This document shows, in pieces, positions 43,101 through 53,318 of a stretch of 64,000 nt of DNA. Source of the DNA: Trebouxia sp. TZW2008. Lineage: Eukaryota > Chlorophyta > Trebouxiophyceae > Trebouxiales > Trebouxiaceae. Every line of letters begins with the position of its first letter. Positions within the stretch are counted from its first letter, which is position 1. The notes beneath the pieces were generated by a model that saw only the letters and a program-made list of their open reading frames with translations, was not told the origin of the DNA and made no database searches. Position numbers and translations under genes: made by a program. Where the stretch lies: assembly GCA_002118135.1 (NCBI GenBank), contig BDIU01000091.1:248001-312000 (forward strand), in the 5' to 3' direction.

Positions 43101-46100
43101 GTCATGACATGCTGTAGCTCTGAGACCACTACAGCACAGTCCGCAATGCCAAGCCATCACGAACTATGGTGTATTTGTTCTCAGAGCTACAGCGCGTCAG
43201 CACTCTTGAGTACCAAACAACCATACGCGGCTCACAATGAAGTGTTGTTTCTTTCATGTACCTTTGCAACGCTCCTTCACCTTGAGGCCTCCATCGAGTA
43301 AGCTTGGGCAAGCAAACATGTGACACAACTTTGCTTTTGTTTGGGTCAACATCATTGATCACGTGCTCATATAGGCAGGTCAGGGTACTGCATACTCTGC
43401 CAGGCTGATTGGCAGATTTTCTTCCACAACAGCATTCTGCTGGCAATTGAGCGTCTGGCACAAATGGTTTATGGCTGAAGAGTTTCATTGCTGATCAATT
43501 GGGTTCGCACGGTGCTTGTCGCTTTCAGCACCTGCAAAATACATGTTCATCTGAATTTGTATTTCAGGCTTCACAGCGGCAGCGGCAGAAGTGCATAGCT
43601 CGGCGCCGCTCACGGGGTTGACATTGCTTGCTGTCTTGATCTGTAGAGCTTGCACCTGCGTAACCTATGCAATGCTTGTCCTATCTGCCCAGGCAAGTCA
43701 CAGTTTGTCAGGGTTCCCCCGCATCTCGTATACCCTGTGCATATCATTATTCACGCGAGATTTCCATAATCTTTACTGATCACTGAGATTGACGGTCACT
43801 GTCATTGCTGTGCAGCACTTGAGGCTGACCTTAATGAGAGCGTCGCCATGACTGGATGACTGGCAATAGTCGCTTCATTCTCCAATCACAGCCACACTCT
43901 TATCAGCGTCAGCCCTGAGCGCTGCACACCAGTGAAAGTAACTGCCATCTCTCTAATACAAATGCACTGTGCTGTTGCCACGACTGCACACACAATGCAC
44001 CTGGCCTGAGGAATGCTGATACGGTATTTGCCACAGCACACAGGCTTGACACTCATTTCTGTTGACACACTGCCTCAAAGTCGAATCGCCAAGCTATCTT
44101 TGCCGTGACTGGAGATAGGGACAGCAACACACTTGCCTTGAGAAATGCTGATGCAGGCTTTGCTACTGATCAATGAGGCTTGACAGGCACTCTCAGTGCT
44201 GTGCAGCATTCAAGGCGGCCCTACTGAGATTGTTGCCAGTCCTGTGGTCAAGGTTACCATTTCTTCAGGATCCGCCTTGAATGCTGCAAAACAGTGAGAG
44301 TAACTGTGACATCTTGGTGATACATGTGCTGTGCTGTTGGCAGGACTGCAGAAACAACGCACCTGGCCTGAGGCCTGAGGAATGCTGACGTGGATTGAGC
44401 AGTTGTCGCCATGACTGGAGATGGTACCAGGAATGCTGATGCAGGCTTTGCTGCTGATCACCAAGGCTTGACAGTCACTCTCAGTGCTGTGCAGAACTCA
44501 AGGCGGCCCCTAACGAGCTTGTTGCCAGCCCTCCGGTCAAGATTAATATCTCGTTGGGATCCGCCTTGAGTGCTGCGCAACAGAGAGAGCAACTGTGACA
44601 TTGTGGTGATGCATGCACTGTGCTGTTGCTAGGGCTGCAGATACAATGCACCTGGCCTGGGAAATTGTGACGTGGGTTGAGCAGTTGTTGCTGTGACTGG
44701 AGATAGCACCAGCAATGGACCTGCATTGAGGAATGCTGATGCAGGCTTTGCTACTGATCAGTGAGGCTCGACAGTCACTCTCAGTGCTGTGCAACACTCA
44801 AGGCTGCCCCTGTTGAGATTGTTGTCTGTCCTGCGGTCAAGGCCTCATTAGGATCCGCCTTGAGTGCTGCAGAACAGTGAGAGAAACTGTGACATCTTGG
44901 TGCTACTTGCACTGTGCTGTTGCCAGGATTGCAGAAACAATGCACCTGGCCCGAGGAATGCTGATGTGGGTTTTGCCACAGCACAGCAGCCTGACAGTTC
45001 TTCCTGCTGCCATGCAGCCCTCAAGGCAGCTCCCGATGAGATTGTTCTCATGGTGGCAGATAACGCCAACAATGCATCAGCCCTCAGAAATGCTGATGTA
45101 GGCTCTGTTGCAGCACAGAGGTTTGACGGTTGCTTTTGTGTTGCCATGCAGCTTTGAAGGCAGATCCCAAAGCGATTGTTGCCTTGACTGCCAATAGCAA
45201 TACACGTCCCATGCGGAATGCTATTGCAAGCTTTACTACAGCTCAGAAGCCTGACAGTTCTTCTTGTTGATGTGCAGCACTGAAGGCCGATCCGAATGAG
45301 ATCGTCGCCATGACGGGCGATGGAACCAACGATGCACCAGCTCTGAGGAACGCTGATGTGGGCTTTGCCATGATGAGTGGTACGTCCATCGCAAAGGATG
45401 CCTCAGACATCCTATTGCTGGACAACAACTTCACCAGCGTTGTGGATGCTGTGAAGTGGGGCCGCAGCGTGTATGCCGGCATAACAAAGTTCTTGCAATT
45501 TCAGGTCAGCAGCAAGTATGCCAGCCACACAGTGTCTGCAACAGAGTTGTCTTGTTGTGCATGTCATTTGTTCATGCTGAGCGGCACCTCCATTGCCAAG
45601 GATGCGTCTGACATCCTGCTGATGGATCGCAACTTTACCAATAGTATGGAAGCTGTTCAAATCGCTATCCAGCGGCAGGATGTCTGACGCATGCTATCAA
45701 GTGGTGCTGCAGGGTGCATGCCAGCGTCAACAAATCTCCTGCATTTTCAGGTGAACAGCAACTCTGCCCTTCACACAATGTCTCTCTGTGTATGTCATTT
45801 CTGCATTGTGAGTGGCACCTCCATTGCCAAGGATGCGTCAGACATTCTGCTGATGGATCACAACTGCAACAGCACTGTTGATGTTATTGTCCATCGGAAG
45901 GATGTCTGACGCATGCTGGCAAGTGGGGCCGCAGTGTGCATGCCAGCATCACCAAGTTTCTACATTTCCAGATGAATACCAACTATGCCAAGAAACACCC
46001 TTTTGTGTGTATCATTTGCGCAGAATGAGTGGCATCTCCATTGTCAATGTCAAGGATGCGTCAGACATACTGCTGCTGCGTTACAACTGCAACAGCACTG

Positions 46101-49100
46101 TTGATGTTGTTGTCCATCAACAGGATGTCTGACGCATGCTGACAAGTACGGCCGCAGTGCGCATGCCAGCATCACCAAGTTCCTGCATTTTCCAGATGAA
46201 TATCAACTATGCCAAGAAACATCCTTTCGTGGGTATCATTTGCGCATGATGAGTGGCATGTCCATTGTCAAGGATGCATCAGACATCCTGCTGATGGATT
46301 ACACCTGCAACAGCACTGTTGATGTTATTGTTCATCAACAGGATGTCTGACGCAGTGCGCATGCCAGCATCACCAAGTTCCTGCATTCTCAGTAGTTAGT
46401 ACCAACCGTGCCAAAAGAAATGTCATTTGTGCATAATGAGTGCCACCTGAATTGCCAAGGATGCGCCTGACATCCTGCTGATGGAGTACAAGTGCAACAG
46501 GATGGTTGAAGTTGTTATCCATCATGTCTAATGCATGCTGTCAAGTGAGGCTGCAGTGTTCACGCCGGCATCATCAAGTGCCTGCTGTTTCAGGTGAATG
46601 CTAACTACGCCAGCACACAAAGGTTCTGCAATGCTTACTTCTGAATGTGCCATTCCACGTTTTACTCTGCGTCTATGACTGGAAATTTCTGTTGGAAAAT
46701 CTTGATGAATTTGATTTCTCAAGAGCGTTGATTGAGATTAAACGACCCTTAAATCAAAAAGCGAATGTGCTGATGCTATACCAATTTCAGCAAAAGCACT
46801 GCTGAGAATGCTGAGCTGCTTTGAAGACATGGTAACTTCCCGTGACAGCAGTGCAGATGCTGTGGCTCAAAGTCATCATAGGCTCTCTTGCTTCCTGAAA
46901 TCACAGGAGGGCCAGGGATTTCGTGGTCAGGTACAGGCCACAGAACTTGATGGCTGTTGTTGATGCAAACACATCGCATGTGGAAGCTGATGCTGGGTTG
47001 TGGCTGTTGCAGCTCGCTGTTAAAATCGTGGCCATGACAATGGCTTGCACAGGGGCCACAGCCATCCATCCAGCCCCTATCCCTGTGAAGTCCAGTACTA
47101 AAAGTGTGTTTTTGACTAAGCCTTCAAAGTACAACCTGTCTGCAAGCTGATACTAGTCTGTGACTGCTGCAGTTGACCGTCAATATTGTAGCGGTGACAA
47201 CGGCCTGCATAGGGGCCATTGCAGTCCAGGAATCCCCCTTGACGGCAGTGCAGATGCTGTGGCTTAACCTGATCATGGATAGTTTGGCCTCCCTGGCGCT
47301 TGCAACTGAAGCACCAACAGATGCAATGTTGGACCTTCCGCCCTACTCAGCACAGCAGTCACTGCTTACACCGACTGTAAGTGCCTCTTGCTTGTTTTCT
47401 GATTTCTGCTGTCTGCCTGTTGCCTGCCCCTTGCGGCTGAAGCACCCACCAATGCAATGTTGGACCTGCTGCCATACTCTGCCCAGCAGTCAATGCTCAC
47501 ACATACAGTAAGTGGCTGCTGCTCACAATTACAGTGACTGCCTTTTGCAATGTCCTTTCAAGTGAAGCACCCAAGAATGCGATGCTTGACCTGCTGCCGT
47601 ACTCTTCCAGCGATCACTGCTCACATCTACAGCATTAGGCTGAGCGCATGATGGTCATTAGGCAACAATCATCGATGTGACTTGGTCAAGTTGCCTTGTC
47701 TGCAATTGGCTACATGCAAGTCTTTGGCCCTGGCATCAATTGGACATCTCAGACAGGAGGCGAAATTTCATGCTTACGTTGCATTTGGACCTGATGAATA
47801 TGAGGTTCAATGAGAGGTTGCGCTTGCATGTGCAGTTCCTGTGAATTTCTGCGCAATCAGATTGTCTACATCATGGTGTAGAACACGTCATGCAGCAAGA
47901 CACTGTTTTGATTAAAAGTTACCAGAGGCCTTGCAGCTGTACAGCTGCATTATGCTGCTTGCAAACATGACGCCACTATACATTCAGCTCAAGCCACTAC
48001 GGTCATGGATTCACCCACCGCGCAAGTCGGTGTCAGAAGTGAGAATTGTAACAGTAGCAGTGATCAATGAACAGCAAGAACATCTGGCGGTATTTGTGTA
48101 AGTTCCACAAGAAATGTTGAACAACTGCAACAAAACAAAATCGTCACGTTCAAAAACAAATGCTGACTCCATGACGATGCTACAGGTGACTAAGCACATT
48201 GTGGGGCAGAGCTTATTTCAACTTGGGGTGATGTATGGCTTGGTGGTGTACGGGGACCAGCTCTTTGGAATTGCCAATGGCCACACTGTACAGGGGCCCT
48301 CACAGCATTACACCATTGTCTTCAACACCTTCGTCCTCATGCAGCTCTTTAACCAGGTGAGTGCTGAACTGCTGCCTCTCTATCTTATCTTTGGTGCCAT
48401 CCGCACACTGTGCTGTGTGTCTGATCTCATCACTACACTCTTGTCTGTAACGACTTCAATCTCATGCAGCTGTTTTAGAAGTTTTGGGCTGACTTGCTTG
48501 CATTGCGCTCTGATTGTGACATGGTCCCCTGTCTTGCACTTGCCTGGCAACCAGATCCTGCATAACTTTGTGCGGCTGTTTCACCAGGTGATTGTTGACT
48601 TGCTCCCGGTCTGCTATGACTCTGGTTCTCCCAGTGTTAGACTTTTGTCTTCATTACCTTTGTTTTCATGCAGCTGTTAATCAGGTGTGTGTTGATCTTC
48701 TCCCTGTGGCCTTTTGTGACTTTCTGGCATTCAGTGTTGCTGATCTTATTCAGCTCTTCAAGAAGGAGCTTCCTGAGCCTGCTGTTGTCATCTTGCCCCT
48801 GTCCTGCTCTGCAACACCATTGTTCTCATGCTGCTATTCAACCAGAACAGCTACTTCAGAAGGCCGTTCTGTTTGAACAATTGCATGAGAGCAACACTGT
48901 TGAAGGTCAGGGTGAGCGCTGACTGGCTTCTGGCCTGTACTGCATTTGCTTGCCCATCTTCTGTGATTCCATGCTTTTTGTCAGCAAAGCATATCTGTCA
49001 CGGCATTTCAGCATGAGTCAACACTGCTGTCAGGCATGCTGCTCTGTACTTGGCACTTGCCATCTTTTGGAAAGGCTGCTAGCCACCTTCAAGAGCACTT

Positions 49101-49846
49101 TTGCAGCAAAGAATAATAGCAGGCAGGTTTGCAATCTGCTGGTGGATTGTGCAGGTGAACAGCCGCAAGGTGTGGGATGAGGCCAATGTGGTCGCAGGCA
49201 TGTTCAGCAACAAGCTGTTTGCTGGCATCCTGCTTGGAGAGGCTGCTCTGCAGGTGATTCAGCTCCAGACTTTGTCTGCATGGCTTACAGGACATTCTCC
49301 TGATGCCTTTGTAGCATTCCAGCCATTTGCACTGATTAGCATGCTGTCCAAGTTCAAGCTCTGTTCTTTCATTTGGCACAATTTGATGACTGCCCACTGG
49401 CAGTTGTTTGAAAGTATTGACAGGTGCTCAGCACCACTCCATCATTCCAATAAAGCACTGGATGATGGAAAGGTGCTGTGTACTTGTCTTGATTGTCAGG
49501 AGATACCATTCACCATGAGCAGCATTTGATCACCCCAGGCATGGCTTACGCAGGCATGGCATGCGAGACCATGTTGTGAGTCAACAGCGCTAGATTTGTC
49601 AAACTCTGCGCAAGGGCAGCTGCATTACAATTGCTACATTGACTGCTCCTTCTGCTAGCTGAGCCAGCCATTCAAGTTGCTGACACTATGTGGTGGTGAA
49701 TGCAGGTGGCCATAGTTCAGAATGGTGGCCGCTTCTTTGAGACGACCCCACTCACGCCATCCCAGTGGGCCGTTTGCACTGGCATTGGAGCAATCAGCCT
49801 TTTGATTAGAGCTGTGCTCAGGCTTATCCCGACCCGCAAGCAGTGA
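28150..49846 (+). CDS. P2B-type Ca2+-transporting ATPase (ACA/PMCA-like)
   Basis: Eighteen exons (28150-28611, 28808-29044, 29355-29485, 30340-30534, 31934-32132, 34569-34719, 35035-35127, 35469-35585, 36728-36896, 37822-37980, 39625-39836, 41597-41821, 42376-42570, 45278-45504, 47173-47376, 48186-48356, 49155-49253, 49706-49846) join in phase into 1128 residues. Order of motifs: TM1-2; actuator loop TGEAE (near 284, usually TGES); TM4 site [10 protein letters not shown] (409 on); phosphorylation site TDKTGT (Asp456); nucleotide-site [11 protein letters not shown] and FTKGAAE; DPLRPQV; MLTGDS (usually TGDN); [12 protein letters not shown] (861 on); TM6 site NLIMD (Asn956, Asp960); and FNTFV with NQVNSRKV. 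It pumps Ca2+ out of the cytosol. The C-terminus ends soon after TM10, so no PMCA-style C-terminal calmodulin domain; the N-terminus is long and Arg/Ser-rich, possibly regulatory or a targeting peptide. A Ser-rich insert follows [13 protein letters not shown]. Confidence 0.93.
29783..30339 (+). repeat. Five shadows of ATPase exon 4 (5' side)
   Basis: Copies of the acceptor plus the VDESQ-TGEAED segment start at about 29783, 29894, 30018, 30131 and 30252; the true exon starts at 30340. Spacing is 110-125 bp, then 88 bp. The last copy still reads [20 protein letters not shown]; the first keeps little beyond CAGTTGACTGGCAAGGCAG. Confidence 0.9.
30640..31030 (+). repeat. Three shadows of ATPase exon 4 (3' side with donor)
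   Basis: GATGAAGACTCCTCAGGTCT-like segments with GTAAGC/GTAACT donors recur at about 30674, 30836 and 30999, period about 162 bp. The intron sequence after each donor is repeated too. Confidence 0.88.
31690..31750 (+). repeat. Shadow of ATPase exon 5 (5' side)
   Basis: GCTAAGCTGGAGAGGCTGGC resembles the true exon at 31950-31970 ([10 protein letters not shown]), 245 bp upstream of it. Confidence 0.75.
32325..32620 (+). repeat. Two shadows of ATPase exon 5 (3' side)
   Basis: The end of exon 5 ([11 protein letters not shown]) recurs at about 32335-32395 and 32550-32615, increasingly decayed. A reverse-complement fragment of the same exon end lies near 33080-33112. Confidence 0.7.
32983..33226. 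repeat. Large inverted repeat with near-palindromic centre
   Basis: Arms 32983-33044 and 33165-33226 (62 bp each) are reverse complements with about five mismatches. Between them lies a second foldback: a 13-bp perfect stem (33113-33125 with 33128-33140) separated by two bases. A diverged direct copy of the right arm is at about 32645-32705. Confidence 0.85.
33495..34400 (+). repeat. Five shadows of ATPase exon 6 (5' side)
   Basis: Copies of CTGCAG plus the [20 protein letters not shown] segment start at about 33501, 33734, 33858, 34148 and 34275; the true exon starts at 34569. Indels break the frame in each; 34000-34130 and 34430-34530 repeat parts of the exon 3' flank. Confidence 0.9.
35635..35815 (+). 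repeat. About 77-bp tandem repeat in ATPase intron 8
   Basis: Three diverged units containing TCACTTGACCTGCTATAGCTT and GCAACAGG. Confidence 0.7.
36240..36700 (+). repeat. Three shadows of ATPase exon 9 acceptor
   Basis: Segments at about 36255, 36430 and 36650 (CAGGTGAACCTGTGCATGTG and variants) resemble the start of exon 9 at 36728. Confidence 0.7.
36351..36378. repeat. Hairpin, 11-bp perfect stem
   Basis: GCATGACTTCA and TGAAGTCATGC flank a six-base loop; a weaker related form is near 36187-36210. Confidence 0.75.
37550..37745 (+). repeat. Two shadows of ATPase exon 10
   Basis: Segments at about 37550-37648 and 37660-37740 resemble exon 10 (37822-37980) from the acceptor through the [11 protein letters not shown] region; in-frame stops are present. 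Confidence 0.85.
38690..39570 (+). repeat. Four shadows of ATPase exon 11, two with inverted fragments
   Basis: Direct copies lie at about 38765-38870, 39080-39170, 39225-39380 and 39435-39560; the true exon starts at 39625. At 38732-38757 and 39038-39062 the fragment CTGGGTGCTGCTCCC is the reverse complement of the exon's GGGAGCAGCACCCAG, making hairpins with the direct copies. Confidence 0.85.
39850..39970 (+). repeat. Two shadows of ATPase exon 11 (3' side with donor)
   Basis: 39850-39885 is partial; 39893-39965 keeps nearly the whole [20 protein letters not shown] segment and its GTGAGC donor. Confidence 0.88.
40865..41560 (+). repeat. Shadows of ATPase exon 12, direct and inverted
   Basis: Direct copies start near 40985, 41279, 41393 and 41495; the true exon starts at 41597. 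The block 40918-40985 is an inverted copy: its minus strand reads [20 protein letters not shown], against [20 protein letters not shown] in the exon. Confidence 0.85.
42190..42330 (+). repeat. Shadows of ATPase exon 13 (5' side)
   Basis: 42195-42240 (GGCAGTAGCAACGGC) and 42296-42320 resemble the exon 13 acceptor region at 42365-42420. Confidence 0.7.
42590..43230 (+). repeat. Shadows of ATPase exon 13 (3' side), direct and inverted
   Basis: Direct copies of the [19 protein letters not shown] segment lie near 42660-42720, 42770-42825, 42890-42930, 42980-43035 and 43088-43130. An inverted copy at about 43165-43230 reads [14 protein letters not shown] on the minus strand and can pair with the 43088 copy. 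Confidence 0.85.
43812..44882 (+). repeat. Four foldback units made from ATPase exon 14 start
   Basis: Each unit has a direct and an inverted copy of the exon 14 acceptor/ALKADP segment: about 43812/43905, 44191/44272, 44479/44560 and 44779/44855. In the second unit GCAGCATTCAAGGCGG and its exact complement form a 16-bp perfect stem inside a 28-bp imperfect one. Spacing is about 290-380 bp. Confidence 0.88.
44995..45245 (+). repeat. Two further direct shadows of ATPase exon 14
   Basis: Copies start near 45006 and 45150; both run through the [19 protein letters not shown] region, diverged. The true exon starts at 45278. Confidence 0.85.
45565..46600 (+). repeat. Five shadows of ATPase exon 14 (3' side with donor)
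   Basis: Units start near 45577, 45808, 46022, 46247 and 46434, period about 190-230 bp. The first reads [20 protein letters not shown]; later ones lose frame. Several end in a CAG/GTGAA donor. Confidence 0.92.
46838..47085 (+). repeat. Shadows of ATPase exon 15 (5' side)
   Basis: 46838-46885 resembles the [13 protein letters not shown] region; 47001-47085 resembles the exon start ([18 protein letters not shown]). Confidence 0.8.
47420..47640 (+). repeat. Two shadows of ATPase exon 15 (3' side)
   Basis: 47428-47515 and 47555-47637 repeat the [20 protein letters not shown] segment; the first keeps a GTAAGT donor. Confidence 0.88.
48430..48870 (+). repeat. About five partial shadows of ATPase exon 16 (3' side)
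   Basis: CTTCGTCCTCATGCAGCTCT-like segments recur near 48450, 48560, 48655, 48740 and 48815, often followed by a donor-like GTG. Confidence 0.75.
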
Positions 49847-50747
49847 CCAACACAGCAATGTATATAGATTGAGTCACTGATCCAGAAACGCAGGAATGAA
49901 TGAGTTGCAGAAGTTGGCAGGGCAAACTATGCTTGCCCGAGTTTTGAACTGAACACTGCATTTCGTGGGAGTTTCAGCAGATACTGACAGTTGCAATCCA
50001 GTTTTGAAGCATTCCGAATCTCCGTAGAGCATATTCAGCAGGATCCACTCATCTGCAACAGGATGAGCTTTGTAACAATGCACTCACTAAGGAAGACTCG
50101 ACCAAATTGAGCTGCACGGTCTGTCTTGCTCAGTACACTGTTTTTGACGCAATCAATGGTATGTGGCTGCCCAAAAATAGTAAACGTTTGCAGTAGAGCC
50201 GTGACACAGCATGAATCTTCCTCTCCTGACTTCTTCCAGCAATCTTGTGTCACATCAGACTGCTTCTTCAACCACTGCAATTGACGATCCGCTGAACCTG
50301 CATCACCTCACATCATCTCTGCAACACCCATGGCCTTGTGCACTCATGTATAGTCGCTGGTGGTATGACCTGGAAATTTTACTTGATCAGCAGACATCAC
50401 TTCTGCTAGTCATTGTCACTACAGTCCTGCCAAACTTGACTGGAGGGCCAGAATTGGAAATCACAAAATCTGCACCTTCTGCACACATGAGACAATGACA
50501 AGAATCACACAAGACTCACGCCCTGGGCGTCAACTGTACTCAAAAGCAGCTCAGTCTGCACTGCTTGTTGCGCTCAACTGCACAGGCTGTCATGTTTGCT
50601 CAGCAGTAACAGCTACAGCCACAGATGCTGTCAACTTTGTAACAAATTGCAACCATCATGTTAGTATGCATCGCCTTTGGCATGGGTTTGTCCCTACAGA
50701 CTTTCTCTTGGCCGAAATATCAAAGCTGTCATGTTTGCTGAGCAGCA
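49847..50747. other. Convergent intergenic region
   Basis: 3' flanks of the ATPase and CCB4 genes; no gene recognised. Confidence 0.5.
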
Positions 50748-53318
50748 TCATGCAGCTGCCGAGGCAGCATCACGCTTTGACTTGTCATTGGCTCCTGCTG
50801 ATGCTTCAAGTGACGTGTCCAGCTTGTCAGCGATGGTGGAGGCCCAGGCCTGTGAACACACACGCATGTTACATGCAATGTTTGCATATGTCATGCCGAA
50901 GGCATATATGCAGGGCTGCACAAATGAGCCGACTTGGGCAGATATGCATGCAGCAGTGGAAGGTGTCGCATGCAGCTGCACTTGCATGATCGTCTTTGAA
51001 TGCGAAATGCAGTAGCATGGGACGCTGGTGCTTGCTCACGTGAAACTCACCAAATTGCCACTGGTGAGATCCAAACTGAAAAGAAACAAAGCAAGTATTA
51101 TAACGACTGCCAACATGTATGGCTGTATGCAGCTAAGCCATGCGTATCAGCAGCAAGAGGCAAGACAACATGACATGCGTCACTCAATGGGTTTTGCTTT
51201 TGGCATTTGGCCTGACTGAGAATTTGCAACATGATATGCAATACCTGATCCAGCCTGGTGAAGCCGCGCTGGGTGTTGCTGGCAGCGATCAGAACACCAT
51301 CATTGCCAATGGGCTGGACGATGGCAGCTTGTGTATTTTCAGGCAGGAAGCTGGTGAACTCCACACGACCTGCCATGACCCAGTGAAGTCGGCACAGACA
51401 CAACTGACTCTGGCATTACCAAAGACAGGTCGTCTCTATTGCACAGAAAGCACACTTGGGCCTTCCACAAGGTGTTCTTGTTTGAGGCACGAGCTGGACC
51501 CTTGAAGACATCAACTAGAACAGGAGTTTCACCACCGATGCAAGCTGTCAGGAGCCCGAGGCTCTAAATCGCGGACTCTAGTCATCAGCTATGTAGTGTG
51601 AACATGGCAGCGATGACATGTGTGCATGGTCAATGCCATGTACCGACGTGCACAACATGTGATAGTTGCCGCTGCCAAAGCTGCAATCACAGCCAAGTGC
51701 AGGAGCAAAATTTGCCTGCCTGGGTAGAGAGCCAGGTTGGCCAAGTAGTTGCCCTGCTCTGAGCTCATGGCCCTCCTGCAGATGGGCCCCAACAGGGCAT
51801 CCCCGGGCTTGTGCCCTGCCCTAGCTGCCCCCATATGCATCAAGCAGCTGCTGTCATACAGTACCACCACTGCCTGACATGTTGAGCAGTCTTTAAGACT
51901 TTGCCACGCCCTGTGTAGCATCAGTCGGCTGAGATGCTGCCTATGGGTACCATTGCACTTGGGCTGCTATGATACAGCACGACTATCGCCTGACATGTAC
52001 AGCAATCTTTCAGACTCTGCCACGCCCTGTGCAGCACAACTTTGTTGAAATGCTGTCAAAATGTTGTCATAATTGTGCAACACAACTAGAGCCTGACATG
52101 TTGAGCAGTCTTCAAGGCTCTGTCATGCCCTGTGCATCATAGCTCTTCCAGCGCAACGCCAAATTTGTTGTTTCAATCAGGCTGGTTGGAATGTGGGTGT
52201 ATTGCAAACGCCACAGCTGAGCAGTGGTTCACATGCTGCTATGGCAAAACCTTGTCAGAGTCACATGATATTGCATGCATTGGTGTGTTCTAATCCAAGG
52301 CATCATGGCCTACAGATGTCTCCTGTCTGCTTGCATATAGGCGCCTGCTGCATGCTTACCATCTGAGCTCCTGTTGAGCTTGGTCAGAAAGGCCTGGTTT
52401 CAAGTATTCCAATTTATCACCTTCTAAGTCCACCTGCACCACAGAAACCTACCTCAGCCTTTGCAAACATCCATGCCTTCATCATCAAGTACATGCATTC
52501 TTGTGAGGTTTTGTGCCCCAGCTAGCTGCATACAGAAGCGATGAACTGCCTCCAAACAGTCCTGTCCATGCCTTGATGCTGCAAAGGGTGCAGGCATTGG
52601 CTTACAGCTGGCTTGACTTTTGGCCGCAATGCTAGCCACTGCAGGCCTGTCAGCAGCAGCACTGCTGACAGCAGAATGACCAGCACATCTGTGCGTGACT
52701 GGGATGAGCTGGCATCCACCACTGGAGCAACCTGCAGCATCATGGAACATGAGTTTGCATAGTATACAGGCCTGATCTGGTGCGAGTGCTTGCATGCTGC
52801 ATCTTACTGCAAACTGGAAGCAACTGCATGCTGCAAGCGACTGCGTCCTGCAATTGACTGCATGCTGCAAATGACTGCATGCTGCAAGCAACTGCATCCT
52901 GCAACTGCATGCTGCGCAACTGACTGCATGCTGCAGCATGGTGAGAGCATGCACCGAGGACATACCCCTGAGAGCAGCCTATTGAGTAGTACGCCAACTA
53001 TGCCAGATGCTCCAGCTATGAGTGGCAAAGCACGCAAGGCGCTGACATTCGATTCAAGCCAGCCCTGTGAAGCAAAGCCCTGCATGTGTACGTTCTCGAA
53101 CTGCGGTTATATTGCACTCACCACTGGAGCTTCGGCAATCTTTTCAGCCATACCTCAGGCTCAGCAGCAGCTCTTGCTTTTAGTTTCGAAGACCGCACAA
53201 GTTTTCGCTTGGCACTGCTTCCGAACAAACTGCGAAAAGGATAAGCTGGTGTCCGGGAGGAGGCGTGACAGTCAGCGCAAAAACGAGCGGTAGAAGCACG
53301 CAGCAGCATGCATGGCAT
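50748..53318 (-). CDS. CCB4: Cytochrome b6f heme-assembly factor CCB4 (CCB2/CCB4 family)
   Basis: Seven exons (53154-53318, 52966-53064, 52606-52731, 52360-52433, 51720-51910, 51245-51369, 50748-50849) join in phase into 293 residues. The N-terminus (MPCMLLRASTARFC..., basic and Ser-rich) looks like a chloroplast transit peptide. Then come a first membrane helix (LPLIAGASGIVGVLLNRLLS), a second (TDVLVILLSAVLLLTGLQW), and the family's lumen/stroma domain with YLANLALYPGRVEFTSFLP, ENTQAAIVQPIGNDGVLI and TQRGFTRLDQAW. CCB2 and CCB4 act together in attaching heme cn to cytochrome b6. CCB4 rather than CCB2 is my preference, not proven. The intron after exon 5 appears to use a GC donor. The gene is divergent to TRAPPC1. 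Confidence 0.87.
51965..52145 (-). repeat. Two shadows of CCB4 exon 5 (5' side)
   Basis: Segments at about 51971-52035 and 52070-52135 resemble the exon 5 start (AWQSLKDCSTCQAVVVLYD, 51860-51915). Both lie upstream of it in transcript sense. Confidence 0.88.
52795..52942. repeat. Minisatellite, CTGCATGCTGCAA unit
   Basis: About ten imperfect 11-19 bp units within CCB4 intron 2. The unit contains TGCAGCATGCA-like palindromes. Confidence 0.88.

Noticed and set aside
28150..49846. A tandem cluster of several Ca2+-ATPase genes or processed pseudogenes
   Set aside because: The extra copies are single-exon pieces in exon order, with intron flanks attached; they are not whole genes or cDNA-derived.
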